Counted from the first letter of the stretch, positions 27,464 to 36,678 are shown. The stretch is 64,000 bases of DNA from Leptolyngbya ohadii IS1 (GCF_002215035.1 NZ_NKFP01000006.1:1934530-1998529); one strand, 5' to 3'. Translations and numbers: made by a program. The notes: generated by a model not told the origin, from the letters alone.

Positions 27464-28780
27464 CTATAAAATCTCGTTGCGTTCTGCTGCACCCAGTCTA
27501 GAAGCGGAGGGACGCGATCGATCGCTGGGCTGAATGGCAGGCGGTAGCGGATTCGGTGCGCCCCAGGACTGCTGGAGCCGCTGCAACAGGCGATCCTGCT
27601 GTCGATGAAATTCTCCCAGATCGCCCGTGCCCAGGTTAATAATTGTGAACCAGACCAAGCCCCGATCGCGGGTAGGAATGACCCCTGCCAGGGAACTCAC
27701 CGCATCTAGCGTTCCCGTTTTGACGGCAGAACCGTTGGGCATTTCGCGCCATTTGAGCGTCCCCCAATCCCGTCCTTGAATGGGGTAAATATCGGCAACC
27801 GTAAGCTGACGGGGCTGAAGGTATCGCTGGGTTGCAATCAGAATTGCTGCTACTGCCCTGGGGGATAGCCGATTTTCCTCTCCCAATCCTGAGCCATTAA
27901 AAATCTGGATCTCCTCCGGCGGAATCTGGGTTGCCTGAAGTACCTTTTGCGTCACGCCTGCTGCCCCGCCCAGCATTTGCGCCATCATTTCGGACATGAT
28001 GTTATTGCTGTAGATATTCATCGCCTTGAGGATGTCCACCATCGGCAGAGACTGGTGGCGAACCAGGGGCGTTAGGGATTTGGCTTGAATTTGCTCCGGT
28101 GAATTGACCAGCACCGTGCCGTTGATTCTAATCTGGGGGCGATCGGTTCCGGGAGGCAGTTTGCTGTACTGGGTCGAAACTTCGGCAGACCAGCGGTTAG
28201 CATCTAATCCCTGCTTCAGCAGCGACCCCGATTTCACCGGATCAGCCTCAAAATTCATGGCAAAATTGCCGGACACGATCAGGTTGCCCGTTACCTGCCG
28301 GATGCCCTTCTGCCGCAGCGCATTTCCCAGGACGATCGCCTCTTCCCAAACAAAGAACGGATCGCCGCCGCCCTGCACCACCAGATCGCCCTTCAGCACG
28401 CCATTCTCGATCGAACCCGCCGCACTCACCAGCGTCTCAAACCGATGATCGATACCCCAAGTTTCCAGCGCCGCCAGGGTGGTTGCCGTTTTGGTCAGGG
28501 ATGCCGCCGGAAGAGGAGTAATGCCCTGATGTTCCGCTAAAATTTCGTTACCTGCCTGAATCCAAACTCCCTGACCTTCGAGCCGCAAATTTAAAGCGCC
28601 CAGTGCCGCCAGGTGGGTTCGCATCGCCAGTTCTGCCTGGGGGTCGGGCTTTCGTACGGTTGCCGATCGCACCCAGACCGTATCCAGCCAGGGAGATAGG
28701 TTAGACGATCGCAAAAGCTGTACTTTTGGCTCTTGCTGCTGGAAAAAAAGGGAAAGAAGTCCGTGAAACAGGTCTAACAC
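27464..28780 (-). CDS. dacB: D-Ala-D-Ala carboxypeptidase, S13 (PBP4/DacB) family
   Basis: Penicillin-binding peptidase that trims or cleaves peptidoglycan cross-links. The three penicilloyl-transferase motifs are present: S94-L-T-K97, S258-N-N and K354-T-G. VVQGGGDPFF and FNGSGLGEENRLSPRAV are typical of the S13 family. The start is GTG at 28780, with GAGG about 9 bases upstream. The N-terminus (MLDLFHGLLSLFFQQQ) is only weakly hydrophobic, so a cleaved signal peptide is not obvious, which is odd for an enzyme that should act in the periplasm. At 438 aa it lacks much of the large inserted domain seen in E. coli DacB-type proteins. Confidence 0.9.
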   Translation of the reverse strand: MLDLFHGLLSLFFQQQEPKVQLLRSSNLSPWLDTVWVRSATVRKPDPQAELAMRTHLAALGALNLRLEGQGVWIQAGNEILAEHQGITPLPAASLTKTATTLAALETWGIDHRFETLVSAAGSIENGVLKGDLVVQGGGDPFFVWEEAIVLGNALRQKGIRQVTGNLIVSGNFAMNFEADPVKSGSLLKQGLDANRWSAEVSTQYSKLPPGTDRPQIRINGTVLVNSPEQIQAKSLTPLVRHQSLPMVDILKAMNIYSNNIMSEMMAQMLGGAAGVTQKVLQATQIPPEEIQIFNGSGLGEENRLSPRAVAAILIATQRYLQPRQLTVADIYPIQGRDWGTLKWREMPNGSAVKTGTLDAVSSLAGVIPTRDRGLVWFTIINLGTGDLGEFHRQQDRLLQRLQQSWGAPNPLPPAIQPSDRSRPSASRLGAAERNEIL

Positions 28781-28892
28781 CGTCGAACCATCCTCGAAAC
28801 TGCCTGCATATCATTTCTGATAGATGATAGACGCTGATTTGGCGATCGGGCGTAATCTGCTTAACGCTTTTATCAGAGAAACACATTAACTC

Positions 28893-29002
28893 TGGTGTCC
28901 AGGCTCAGCCTGGATACGGGTCGGATGCGGCTCTGCCGCTAACACATGGGATCTGGAGGCAGAGCCTCCTATTTGCATCCCAACGCAGAGCATTGGAACG
29001 AG
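28893..29002 (+). repeat. Four-hairpin interspersed repeat, copy 2
   Basis: The clearest copy: CCAGGCTCAGCCTGG, GCGGCTCTGCCGC, GGAGGCAGAGCCTCC and TCCCAACGCAGAGCATTGGA in order, beginning TGGTGTCC and ending GGAACGAG. It lies between the start of the S13 gene and the end of the DegT gene. Confidence 0.9.
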
Positions 29003-29012
29003 AAAGTTTTAA

Positions 29013-30146
29013 TTATCCCACTGCCAGACTATCCTTCAGCGCATACACGATCTGATCCTGCTGCATGGGCGAAAGTTCCGGGAACATCGGCAGCGACAGC
29101 ACCTCCTGCGCCATTTGTTCCGAGACAGGCAGTTGACCGGGCTGATAGCCCAGAGACGCATAGACGGGCTGCAAATGCAGAGGCAGCGGATAGTAAATCA
29201 TTGAGCTAACCCCCTGCTCCTGGAGGCGTTGCTTCACCCGATCGCGCTCATTCCCAGGCTTACCTTCGCTCAAGACGCGAATCGTGTACTGATTCCAAAC
29301 GGATTTACCGCCTGCCATCGACTGAGGCAGCACAATTCCCGGCAGGGGACGCAATAGCTGGGCGTAGCGATCGGCGATCGTTTGCCGCTGGGTGTTCCAC
29401 TGATCCAGGTGGCGAAGTTTAATTTGCAGAATCACTGCCTGAACCGCATCCAGACGGCTGTTCACCCCAACTTCTTCGTAGCGATATTTCTGATACTGTC
29501 CATGATCGCGAATCATGCGAACTTTGGCAGCGATCGCTTCATCATTGGTGATCACCGCTCCCCCGTCGCCGCAGGCTCCCAGATTTTTGGTAGGGAAGAA
29601 GCTAAAGCAGCCAATTTGCCCGATACCGCCAACCTTGCTCCCCTGCCACTCTGCTCCGGTAGACTGGGCACAGTCCTCAATCACGGGAATCTGGTGTTTC
29701 TGGGCGATTTCCATCAGGCGCGTCATATCCACCGGCTGCCCGAAGAGATGTACCGGGATAATGGCTTTGGTGCGATCGGTAATGGCAGCTTCCACCTGAT
29801 CCAGATCTAGATTGAACGTCGCCGCATCAATATCCACAAAGACGGGCGTTGCCCCTACGGCGCTGATAGTTTCCGCAGTCGCCACAAAGGTAAACGGCGT
29901 TGTAATGACTTCATCCCCCGCGCCAATGTTGAGCGATCGCAGTGCCAGGTACAGAGCATCGGTACCGGAGTTGCAGGCAATGCCCTGGGACGCGCCCACG
30001 TACTGGGCAAACTGCTGCTCAAACTGCTCGACCGGACTGCCGCCGATATAGCGCCCGGATGCCAAAACCTCCAGGACAGCAGCACCCACTTCTTCGCCAA
30101 TCAGCTTGTATTGCTCTGTTAAATCAAACGGGGGAATGGAATTCAC
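29013..30146 (-). CDS. DegT/DnrJ/EryC1/StrS-family aminotransferase
   Basis: PLP-dependent enzyme that aminates nucleotide keto-sugars or acts in related dehydrations. The family signature is complete: N-terminal SGRYIGGSPVEQFEQ, AVGATPVFVDID, PVIEDCAQSTGAEW, and the PLP lysine Lys187 in FSFFPTKNLGACGDGG, followed by RMIRDHGQ and GVNSRLDAVQA. The product is probably an amino sugar for the cell surface. No nucleotide-sugar dehydratase is adjacent, though glycosyltransferase genes lie 16 kb away. It is divergent from cobI with a ~90-bp gap. Confidence 0.93.
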   Translation of the reverse strand: MNSIPPFDLTEQYKLIGEEVGAAVLEVLASGRYIGGSPVEQFEQQFAQYVGASQGIACNSGTDALYLALRSLNIGAGDEVITTPFTFVATAETISAVGATPVFVDIDAATFNLDLDQVEAAITDRTKAIIPVHLFGQPVDMTRLMEIAQKHQIPVIEDCAQSTGAEWQGSKVGGIGQIGCFSFFPTKNLGACGDGGAVITNDEAIAAKVRMIRDHGQYQKYRYEEVGVNSRLDAVQAVILQIKLRHLDQWNTQRQTIADRYAQLLRPLPGIVLPQSMAGGKSVWNQYTIRVLSEGKPGNERDRVKQRLQEQGVSSMIYYPLPLHLQPVYASLGYQPGQLPVSEQMAQEVLSLPMFPELSPMQQDQIVYALKDSLAVG

Positions 30147-30237
30147 TTGCGTTTACCGGGATTTTGGGTCGAGATACGTTTAAGCTAAACAGGAATATCT
30201 TGCCTTATCTCGTTTTAGAAGGGAAGCAAAGCAGTTT

Positions 30238-31041
30238 ATGACGGCTGGGAGCGATACAGAGGTTCGAGCGATCGGGGATCTACTTGGAACCGGGGCAGTG
30301 GGAACGCTTTACGGGATTGGGGCAGGCGCAGGCGATCCAGAACTCATTACCGTTAAAGGACTCCGGATTCTGCGGCAGGTTCCGATCGTTGCGTTTCCCG
30401 CCGGACTTCGAGGCAATCCAGGCGTCGCGGAGCAGATTATCGCGGAATGGCTGCTGCCCCACCACAAAAAAATGCCGCTGAGCTTTCCCTATGTGCAGGA
30501 TGAGGGGGAGCTAACGCAGGCATGGGAAATTGCCGCCGATCGGGTCTGGGAGGAACTGCGGCAGGGGAAGGATATTGCCTTTGTCTCGGAGGGAGATGTC
30601 AGCTTCTACAGCACCTTTACCTATCTGGCACAAACTCTTCAGGAACGGCATCCAGAGGCGATCGTCCAGACAATTCCGGGCATTTGTTCACCGATGGCGG
30701 CTGCGGCTGCGCTGGGAATTCCCCTGACGGTGCGGGCACAAAAGCTAATAATCCTGCCTGCCCTGTACAGCGTTACCGAATTAGAAACGGCGATCGCCAG
30801 TGCGGATGTGGTTGTTTTAATGAAGGTGAGTTCGGTCTATTCGCAGGTCTGGTCTGTGCTAAAACAGCATGGTCTGCTATCCCGCAGCTATGTGATCGAA
30901 CGCGCCACCCTGCCGAATCAAGTCATCTATGCTGATTTAAGCGATCGTCCCTCGCTGAAGCTGCCCTATTTTTCGCTGATGATTGTGCAGGTGAGAGAAG
31001 CCTCCCAAAATCCGATCGAATTGTTTGGTTCGCTATCCTGA
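30238..31041 (+). CDS. cobI: Precorrin-2 C20-methyltransferase
   Basis: SAM-dependent tetrapyrrole methylase of the cobalamin (and pseudocobalamin) pathway that methylates C20 of precorrin-2/cobalt-factor II. Start region GTLYGIGAGAGDPELITVKG (residues ~19-38) is the family signature. EGDVSFYSTFTYL and IPGICSPMAAAAALGIPL are the conserved SAM-binding and substrate loops. The final motif LPYFSLMIV is typical of CobI/CbiL. Length 267 aa includes an 18-residue N-terminal extension. No other cob gene is in the window. Confidence 0.93.
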   Translation: MTAGSDTEVRAIGDLLGTGAVGTLYGIGAGAGDPELITVKGLRILRQVPIVAFPAGLRGNPGVAEQIIAEWLLPHHKKMPLSFPYVQDEGELTQAWEIAADRVWEELRQGKDIAFVSEGDVSFYSTFTYLAQTLQERHPEAIVQTIPGICSPMAAAAALGIPLTVRAQKLIILPALYSVTELETAIASADVVVLMKVSSVYSQVWSVLKQHGLLSRSYVIERATLPNQVIYADLSDRPSLKLPYFSLMIVQVREASQNPIELFGSLS

Positions 31042-31232
31042 TTCAGGCAACTTTCCGCTCTAGAGAAGAGTCTTAGTTCGCAGTCCTGATCGATCGGGCG
31101 ATGTTCTGAAAGGGGATGCGGTAGGATCGAAAACGTTTGTTTAGGGGGACAGGGAATCGATCGTTTACTTCAAGTGTTTTAGAAGCGATTGAAAGAATTT
31201 TGTTTTAACGGTGCTTTAGTGAGAGGGCAAAT

Positions 31233-32030
31233 ATGGCATCCTCCTTTCGGAATCAGGATTTCGGGACAGTTCAAAAAACGATTCAGCAGTGGCTTAAGTA
31301 CCCGGTCGTCTGGTCAGGACTGGCTTCGATCGGCGTACATGGCGTGCTGTTTTCCCTTTTGCCCTTTCTAAATGCGACTGCCCTCCGCGACAACCCACCG
31401 GACATTCAGCGATCGGTCGATCTGGTTGAACTGACACCCGAAGAACAGCAGCGACTTCCCGATTTTCCGGATGAAGTTCCGATCGATTTGCCGCCCCTGG
31501 CACAGTCCCCTTCGCAGAATCCGCCTGCCACTCCGCAGCGCAGTCCCTCGGAACAGCTAATCGCCCGCAACCAGGAATTGCGGCAGCTCTACGCCTACAA
31601 CCCGGAAGGGACGAGTAATGAGGCATTCCGCGAAACGGGAACGAGCTGGCTTCTGGCAGCTAGGGAGGAATTGGGCAACGACTGGAACGATGAAGTTGAG
31701 CAGAACCTCGATCCGGATAACGTGGTGAAACTGGAGGGTAGCTATCCGAAAGCCGCCTGTTCGCGCCGCCCCAATGACGTGATGATGGGCGTGCTGGTGG
31801 ATGGAGACGGCAAAATTGTGCAGGAATCCCTGCCGCCCGCAATTCTTCAGAGTTCGGGATACGGCATTTTTAACCAGCTTGCTCTGGAAGCCCTGAGCGC
31901 CCACGAATTTGAGGCAAAAGGCAAGACGCTGCCCTACTATGTGCAGGTGACGTTTAATCCTTCGGAAGCCTGTCCCGCAGGTACCACGCCCCAGCAACCA
32001 GAGCAAGCCCAGGAAGCCCCAGCCTCCTAA
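31233..32030 (+). CDS. TonB-like membrane-anchored protein
   Basis: A 265-residue protein with one N-terminal membrane span (~26-47, VWSGLASIGVHGVLFSLLPF), a Pro-rich periplasmic linker (~75-112, PIDLPPLAQSPSQNPPATPQ), and a C-terminal domain that resembles the TonB C-terminal fold (GVLVDGDGKIVQ, NQLALEALSAHEFEAKG, YYVQVTFNP). A conserved-looking Cys pair (AACSRR and SEACPAG) may form a disulfide. TonB domains couple inner-membrane energy to outer-membrane receptors; no ExbB/ExbD genes are adjacent, so a true TonB role is inference. GAGAGG precedes the ATG. Confidence 0.75.
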   Translation: MASSFRNQDFGTVQKTIQQWLKYPVVWSGLASIGVHGVLFSLLPFLNATALRDNPPDIQRSVDLVELTPEEQQRLPDFPDEVPIDLPPLAQSPSQNPPATPQRSPSEQLIARNQELRQLYAYNPEGTSNEAFRETGTSWLLAAREELGNDWNDEVEQNLDPDNVVKLEGSYPKAACSRRPNDVMMGVLVDGDGKIVQESLPPAILQSSGYGIFNQLALEALSAHEFEAKGKTLPYYVQVTFNPSEACPAGTTPQQPEQAQEAPAS

Positions 32031-32132
32031 ATTCAAGAATCTAACGATCGGGGTATGACGGCATTTCGGCGATCGCGGTATTTGTGAGGGTAATCGCGGA
32101 ATCTCCCTTTTCCTCCGCCGTTCCTCGCCACT

Positions 32133-33230
32133 GTGGTCATTCTAGATACTCCGTTTGAGGCGCATCTTCGTGCCATTGCCGATCGTCTGTTTTCTTTGAT
32201 CGATCGCTTTTCCCAGGCGAAAGTGCTGGTGATTGGCGATCTGACGCTGGACGAATTTTTGACGGGACAGGTGGAGCGAGTCTCGCGGGAAGCCCCGGTG
32301 ATGATTCTGCGGCACGAGCAGACGGAACGCACCCCTGGCGGCGGAGCCAATGCGGTCTACAACCTGGCAAAGCTGGGGGCACAGGTGCAGGCAGTCGGTC
32401 TGGTGGGAGACGATGAGCAGGGCATCGCGCTCAAGAACTTATTTGCCCAAGCGGGCATCGATACAGCGGGGATTTTTGTCGATCCCGATCGCCCCACCGT
32501 TACTAAAACCCGGATTTCCGGTCATGCTCGCCAGTCGGTGACGCAGCAGATTGTCCGCATCGATCGCAAATCCGATCGGATTCCTGCTCTGGAGCTTCAG
32601 CAGCAGCTCGCCGCCTACATTCGCCAGTACGTTCATTTTGTAGATGCGGTGGTTTGCTCGGACTATGGCGACTACACCCTCAGCCAGCCCGTGATTGATG
32701 CGGCGCTGTTCCATCCCTACACCGTCGTCGATGCCCAGCATTCCCTCGATCGCTATCGGGGCGCGTTTTTGTTTACGCCCAACCTGCCGGAAGCGGAGAA
32801 AGCCGTAGGCTACGAAATTACCGACGATCAAACGCTCAGCCGCGCCGGACGGGATTTGCTGGAGCGCACCAAAGCCAAGTTTATTCTGATCACGCGAGGC
32901 GATGCCGGAATGACCCTCTTCGATCGATCGGGCGTGGAGCAAACCATTCCTGCCTTTAACCGCACCGAAGTCTTTGATGTAACGGGCGCAGGGGATACGG
33001 TCGCTGCTGCTCTGACGCTGGCACTCACCGCAGGCGCATCACCCTGGGAAGCCGCAATTCTGGGAAATCTGGCAGCCAGTCTAGTTGTGCGGCAGTTTGG
33101 CACGGCAACCACGACTCAGGCGGCAATGCAGGCTACCCTGAAGGATATTCTGAGCGGAACTCAGGAAGCTCGGATTACGGAACCGCTGCGCGAACGGGCT
33201 GCTTCTCCTGAGACATTCAGAAATATTTGA
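32133..33230 (+). CDS. PfkB-family kinase, RfaE/HldE kinase-domain type
   Basis: Ribokinase-fold sugar kinase resembling the D-glycero-beta-D-manno-heptose-7-phosphate kinase domain of RfaE/HldE. Motifs: VIGDLTLDEFLTGQVERVSR, TPGGGANAVYNLAKLGA (PfkB signature 1), and DVTGAGDTVAAALTLAL (signature 2, catalytic Asp). The nucleotidyltransferase half of bifunctional HldE is absent, so this is a stand-alone kinase (365 aa). It starts at GTG 32133 with no clear Shine-Dalgarno. Heptose use fits surface-glycan synthesis, but substrate specificity needs biochemical proof. Confidence 0.87.
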   Translation: MVILDTPFEAHLRAIADRLFSLIDRFSQAKVLVIGDLTLDEFLTGQVERVSREAPVMILRHEQTERTPGGGANAVYNLAKLGAQVQAVGLVGDDEQGIALKNLFAQAGIDTAGIFVDPDRPTVTKTRISGHARQSVTQQIVRIDRKSDRIPALELQQQLAAYIRQYVHFVDAVVCSDYGDYTLSQPVIDAALFHPYTVVDAQHSLDRYRGAFLFTPNLPEAEKAVGYEITDDQTLSRAGRDLLERTKAKFILITRGDAGMTLFDRSGVEQTIPAFNRTEVFDVTGAGDTVAAALTLALTAGASPWEAAILGNLAASLVVRQFGTATTTQAAMQATLKDILSGTQEARITEPLRERAASPETFRNI

Positions 33231-33236
33231 GTTCGA

Positions 33237-33749
33237 TTAGCCGTAGACCTGTGACCAGGTGGTAAGGATGAAAACGATGACGGGAACGATCGCCAGAATG
33301 CCCTCTACAATTTTGCCCACTACCGTCCCGACAAAGATTCCCAATGCCGCCTGAAAGGCTCGCTTCAGGTCACGCTGATAAATCAGTTCGCCAATAAATG
33401 CCCCCAGCAGCGGTCCAATCAACACCCCGAGCAGCGGACCTCCAAACGGCAGCGCAGGCAATAGCCCAAACACGCCTACCAATAACCCAACGATCGCCCC
33501 AATCTGCCCCCAGCGACTCGCCCCGGCTTTTTTCGCGCCATAGTACGCCGCCAGATAATCGATCCCAAAATTCAGCAATAGCACCACCACGGAAACCGCT
33601 AACGGCACCACAATCGGGGCGAACCCATAAACCAAACCCCAAACGACGATCGCGACCACAATCAAAATTGTGCCGGGTAACGCAGGGACGATCGCGCCGA
33701 TGACGCCCAGGATCATGATGGTGATGAGGAGCCAGTAGAGGGGGAGCAT
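33237..33749 (-). CDS. DUF456 membrane protein
   Basis: A 170-residue protein of the DUF456 family with about five membrane spans and many Gly/Pro residues: MILGVIGAIVPALPGTILIV, FGIDYLAAYYGAKKAGASRW, LPALPFGGPLLGVLIGPLLG and GEL-YQRDLKRAFQAALG. The duplicated GAIxPALPG/GLLPALPFG pattern is the family hallmark. Function unknown. The last codon is 6 bp from the convergent kinase gene. Its upstream edge abuts a low-complexity repeat arm at 33751. Confidence 0.88.
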   Translation of the reverse strand: MLPLYWLLITIMILGVIGAIVPALPGTILIVVAIVVWGLVYGFAPIVVPLAVSVVVLLLNFGIDYLAAYYGAKKAGASRWGQIGAIVGLLVGVFGLLPALPFGGPLLGVLIGPLLGAFIGELIYQRDLKRAFQAALGIFVGTVVGKIVEGILAIVPVIVFILTTWSQVYG

Positions 33750-33750
33750 A

Positions 33751-34000
33751 GGAGTGGATGGGTGGATGGGTGGATGAGTAGCGGGGAGCAGGGAGCAGGG
33801 AAGAGAGGGTTTGAACTTCTACTCTATAAGAATACTCTTGGCGATGCGGAGCGTTATCCGACTATGAGGGGAAAGTGTAAGTCTGAAACTGTGAGTCGGA
33901 CTATGTCGGCATCGTGGGTTCATGAGGCGATCGATCTCCATCCCCCTATCCACTCATCCTCCCTACTCCCTACTCCCTACTCCCTACTCCCCCACCCACC
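33751..34000. repeat. Low-complexity element with inverted G-rich/C-rich arms
   Basis: The left arm (33751-33800) is G-rich: GGATGGGT units then GGGAGCA units. The right arm (33939-34000) is its C-rich counterpart: CCACTCATC then four TACTCCC units. About 140 bp of unrelated sequence separates them. The right arm runs into the 3' end of the CCB2 gene. A similar element breaks the kinase gene at 58.7 kb. Confidence 0.75.
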
Positions 34001-34632
34001 ACCGATTCCAAACTATTTGCCAGCTTATCCGCAATTCCCGCAATCCAGGTTTCGTCCTGTTTGGTATAGCTGCGGGGGGCATTTGCGCCGAGGATCATCA
34101 CGCCGGATTTGCCGATCGGCTGACAGATGACGCCCTGAGTGTTTTCGGGCAGATAGTCGAATTCAATGCGTCCGGGATAGAGGGCAAGTTTGACGAGATA
34201 GACGGGCTTTTGGGTGGAGAGAACCCGCTGTACGATCGTCCCTGGTTTGACTTCTGATTTTCCTAGAATGCCGCGACGCAGCAAAACGCGATCCTCGTAC
34301 CAGATCACGATCGATCGGGTAACGGTGTTGGTGAGCAGCAGGTGGGTTGACCAAGCAAGCTCGGTTTGAATCGATTCCGGTAAATCCTGTGCCAGCTCAA
34401 AGCCTTCTTTGCCAATCAGCTCGACCGCATCGGGGGACTTAGGCTGAACCTGCTGCCAAATTAATCCGGTGAGGATCAGGATGGCACTGAGAATCACGCC
34501 CATCACATCCGATCGCGCCTGGGAATCCGTCAGGGCAGGGGTCAGGAGTCGATTGACCATCAGCAGCGTACCGCCCAAGATACCGACGGCGATCGGCATT
34601 TGTCGGAGAACTGCGTTTTGATCTTTTGCCAT
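33970..34632 (-). CDS. Cofactor assembly of complex C subunit B (CCB2/CCB4 type)
   Basis: A 220-residue homologue of the CCB2/CCB4 proteins that attach haem ci to cytochrome b6 of the cytochrome b6f complex. Two N-terminal membrane spans (~10-27 and ~42-60) are followed by a soluble domain with LPESIQTELAWSTHLLLTNT, RRGILGKSEVKPGTIVQRVL, YPGRIEFDYLPENTQGVICQ and GVMILGANAPRSYTKQDE. The last ~8 residues (VVGGGVGSRE) and the stop codon come from heptamer repeat DNA (TAGGGAG units), so the natural C-terminus has probably been replaced; the conserved part ends before it. Confidence 0.87.
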   Translation of the reverse strand: MAKDQNAVLRQMPIAVGILGGTLLMVNRLLTPALTDSQARSDVMGVILSAILILTGLIWQQVQPKSPDAVELIGKEGFELAQDLPESIQTELAWSTHLLLTNTVTRSIVIWYEDRVLLRRGILGKSEVKPGTIVQRVLSTQKPVYLVKLALYPGRIEFDYLPENTQGVICQPIGKSGVMILGANAPRSYTKQDETWIAGIADKLANSLESVVGGGVGSRE

Positions 34633-34677
34633 TGATGCTTGTTGGGGTTGGGGGTGGTTATTTTTATCTTACTTGGG

Positions 34678-34735
34678 GCGGGGGAGTGGGGAGTGGGGAG
34701 CAGGGAGCAGGGAGCAGGGGAGCGGGGAGCAGGGA
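34678..34735 (+). repeat. G-rich heptamer tandem repeat
   Basis: Seven-base units GGGAGTG, then GGGAGCA (several copies, with one GGGGAGC variant), in the divergent spacer between the CCB2 gene and trpD. Related tracts lie at 18044, 33751, 39330 and 58629. They resemble the STRR heptanucleotide repeats described in heterocystous cyanobacteria. Confidence 0.85.
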
Positions 34736-34905
34736 ATGTCTGGAAAGCTGGAAGTCGATCGCCGAAAGTTCGCGGGAAAGCCTATTATTTTTAAGAAGTC
34801 TACCTTGCGGTAGAGACTTTATTTTTTAGGACGGATATTTGAGCCGATCGCCGTTTCAGCCGTTTTTCTGAGCCTCTTCCTACCTGACAAATTGACGGAC
34901 TAATT

Positions 34906-36012
34906 ATGAGCAATTCCTCTGCAACCGTAATTCCTTCTGCCTCCAATGTTTTATTGGAGCAAGATTGGTCGCTGCTCTTACAACAGCTTCTCGACGGGCA
35001 ATCCCTGACGGTGGATCAGTCGGTGGCGCTGATGGAAGGCTGGCTGGCGGAGGCAATTCCTCCAGTGCTGTCGGGCGGCATTCTGGCGGCGATTCAGGCG
35101 AAGGGCGTTTCCGCAGCGGAACTGACAGGGATGGCGCAGGTGCTTCAGGCGCGATCGATCGGCAGTAGCGATACGTCAGGGTTTCCTTCTCCCCGGATTG
35201 ATACCTGCGGCACGGGGGGCGATGGTGCAGAGACGTTCAATATTTCGACGACTGTGGCATTTGTAGCGGCAGCGGCTGGGGTTCCGGTTGCAAAGCACGG
35301 CAATCGCTCTGCGTCGGGGAAAGTCGGGTCGGCGGATGTGCTGGAGTCGCTGGGCGTGAATCTGGGTGCGTCTCCCGATCGCATTAAGGCAGCACTCTCA
35401 GAGGTGGGCGTGACGTTTTTGTTTGCTCCCGGCTGGCATCCGGCAATGAAGGCAGTCGTGCCTTTACGGAAAACCCTGCGGGTGCGGACGGTGTTTAATC
35501 TGCTGGGTCCGCTGGTGAATCCCCTGCGTCCGACAGGTCAGGTGGTGGGCGTGTTTAGCTCAACTCTGGTCGAAACGATCGCCCAATCGATGAATCAGCT
35601 AGGGCTACCGGAGGCGATCGTGCTGCACGGACGGGAAAAGCTGGACGAGGCGGGACTGGCGGACGCAACGGATGCGGCGATTTTGTCTCAGGGCGAAGTG
35701 CGATCGCTCACGCTTTATCCAGAAGAACTGGGGCTAACTCCGGCTCCAACAGAAGCTCTGCGGGGCGGCGAAGTGGCGGACAATGCAGAAATTCTGAAAG
35801 CCGTCCTGCAAGGGGGCGGCACCCTGGCACAGCAGGAAGTCGTTGCCCTCAATGCGGCACTTGCCCTGAAGGTAGGATGTGCCCTGCCCGAATTTTCCAA
35901 CGATCCGATCGCGACTTACCGGAAAGGGATTGCGATCGCAAAGGATATTCTGGCAAGCGGGGCTGCCTGGAACAAGGTGGAAGAACTGCGGGCATTCTTG
36001 CAGGAAGGATGA
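34906..36012 (+). CDS. trpD: Anthranilate phosphoribosyltransferase
   Basis: Second enzyme of tryptophan synthesis, joining anthranilate to PRPP. Motifs: [18 protein letters not shown] (PRPP-binding GTGGD), [51 protein letters not shown] and the metal-binding [11 protein letters not shown]. The N-terminal helical domain is complete ([35 protein letters not shown]). The protein is 368 aa with a ~20-residue Ser/Ala-rich extension. No other trp gene is near, as usual in cyanobacteria. Confidence 0.96.
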   Translation: MSNSSATVIPSASNVLLEQDWSLLLQQLLDGQSLTVDQSVALMEGWLAEAIPPVLSGGILAAIQAKGVSAAELTGMAQVLQARSIGSSDTSGFPSPRIDTCGTGGDGAETFNISTTVAFVAAAAGVPVAKHGNRSASGKVGSADVLESLGVNLGASPDRIKAALSEVGVTFLFAPGWHPAMKAVVPLRKTLRVRTVFNLLGPLVNPLRPTGQVVGVFSSTLVETIAQSMNQLGLPEAIVLHGREKLDEAGLADATDAAILSQGEVRSLTLYPEELGLTPAPTEALRGGEVADNAEILKAVLQGGGTLAQQEVVALNAALALKVGCALPEFSNDPIATYRKGIAIAKDILASGAAWNKVEELRAFLQEG

Positions 36013-36025
36013 GCGTGGGCCATTC

Positions 36026-36064
36026 ACCCAACTCCTTCACCCAACTCCTTCACCCAACTCCTTT
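36026..36064 (+). repeat. 15-bp tandem repeat after trpD
   Basis: Three copies of TTCACCCAACTCC(TT) directly after the trpD stop. No coding role is seen. Confidence 0.8.
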
Positions 36065-36122
36065 AGTAGACGGGGAACCAAGCCGACGTCGGCAGACTAT
36101 CTGTTAGGGGAAGGCTAAATAT

Positions 36123-36174
36123 ACTCAAAGTCCCCCACGAGTGGGGGATTTAGGGGGCGTTCGGGATTTAGGGA
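36123..36174. repeat. C-rich palindromic repeat, intergenic copy
   Basis: CTCAAAGTCCCCCACGAG then TGGGGGATTTAGGGGGCG with a partial GGATTTAGGG. It is the same unit that is read as protein inside menE and menC. Here it lies between the ends of trpD and the glutathione peroxidase gene, where its hairpin could terminate both transcripts. Confidence 0.85.
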
Positions 36175-36183
36175 GATCTAAAC

Positions 36184-36678
36184 TTACAGCAGCTTTGCAA
36201 TATCCTTCTCGATATCTTCTGGCTTGGTCGTCGGCGGATAGCGTTTGACCACGTTGCCATTTCGATCGACTAAGAACTTGGTGAAGTTCCACTTAATCCC
36301 CTCGGTTCCCAGGATTCCGGGTGCGGCTTTAGCCAGGTATTTGAACAGGGGATGGGCATTGCTGCCGTTCACGTCCACTTTTTCGGACAGCGGGAAGGTG
36401 ACACCAAAGCGGGTTTCGCAAAAGGATTGAATTTCGGATGCGCTGCCCGGTTCCTGTGCGCCAAACTGATTGCAGGGAAAGCCCAGAACAGAGAAGCCCT
36501 TGTCGGCATACTTGCTCTGAAGGGTCTGAAGTCCCTGGTACTGGGGAGTGAATCCGCACTGGCTGGCAGTATTAACAATTAGCAGCACCTTGTCTCTGAA
36601 GGAGCTGAGGGCGAGCGGACTGCCTTCGATGCTGGTGGCGGAAAAATCGTAAATTGATGGCGACGTTTGTGCGGTCAT
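36184..36678 (-). CDS. Glutathione peroxidase (Cys type)
   Basis: A 164-residue thiol peroxidase of the glutathione peroxidase family, probably thioredoxin-dependent as in other Cys-type cyanobacterial enzymes. The peroxidatic Cys41 is in VNTASQCGFTPQY. GFPCNQFGAQEPG and KWNFTKFLVDRNG contribute the catalytic Gln, Trp and Asn. A further Cys (in FCETRFGVTFP) is a likely resolving cysteine. It protects against hydroperoxides in the cytoplasm. There is no signal peptide. Confidence 0.95.
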   Translation of the reverse strand: MTAQTSPSIYDFSATSIEGSPLALSSFRDKVLLIVNTASQCGFTPQYQGLQTLQSKYADKGFSVLGFPCNQFGAQEPGSASEIQSFCETRFGVTFPLSEKVDVNGSNAHPLFKYLAKAAPGILGTEGIKWNFTKFLVDRNGNVVKRYPPTTKPEDIEKDIAKLL

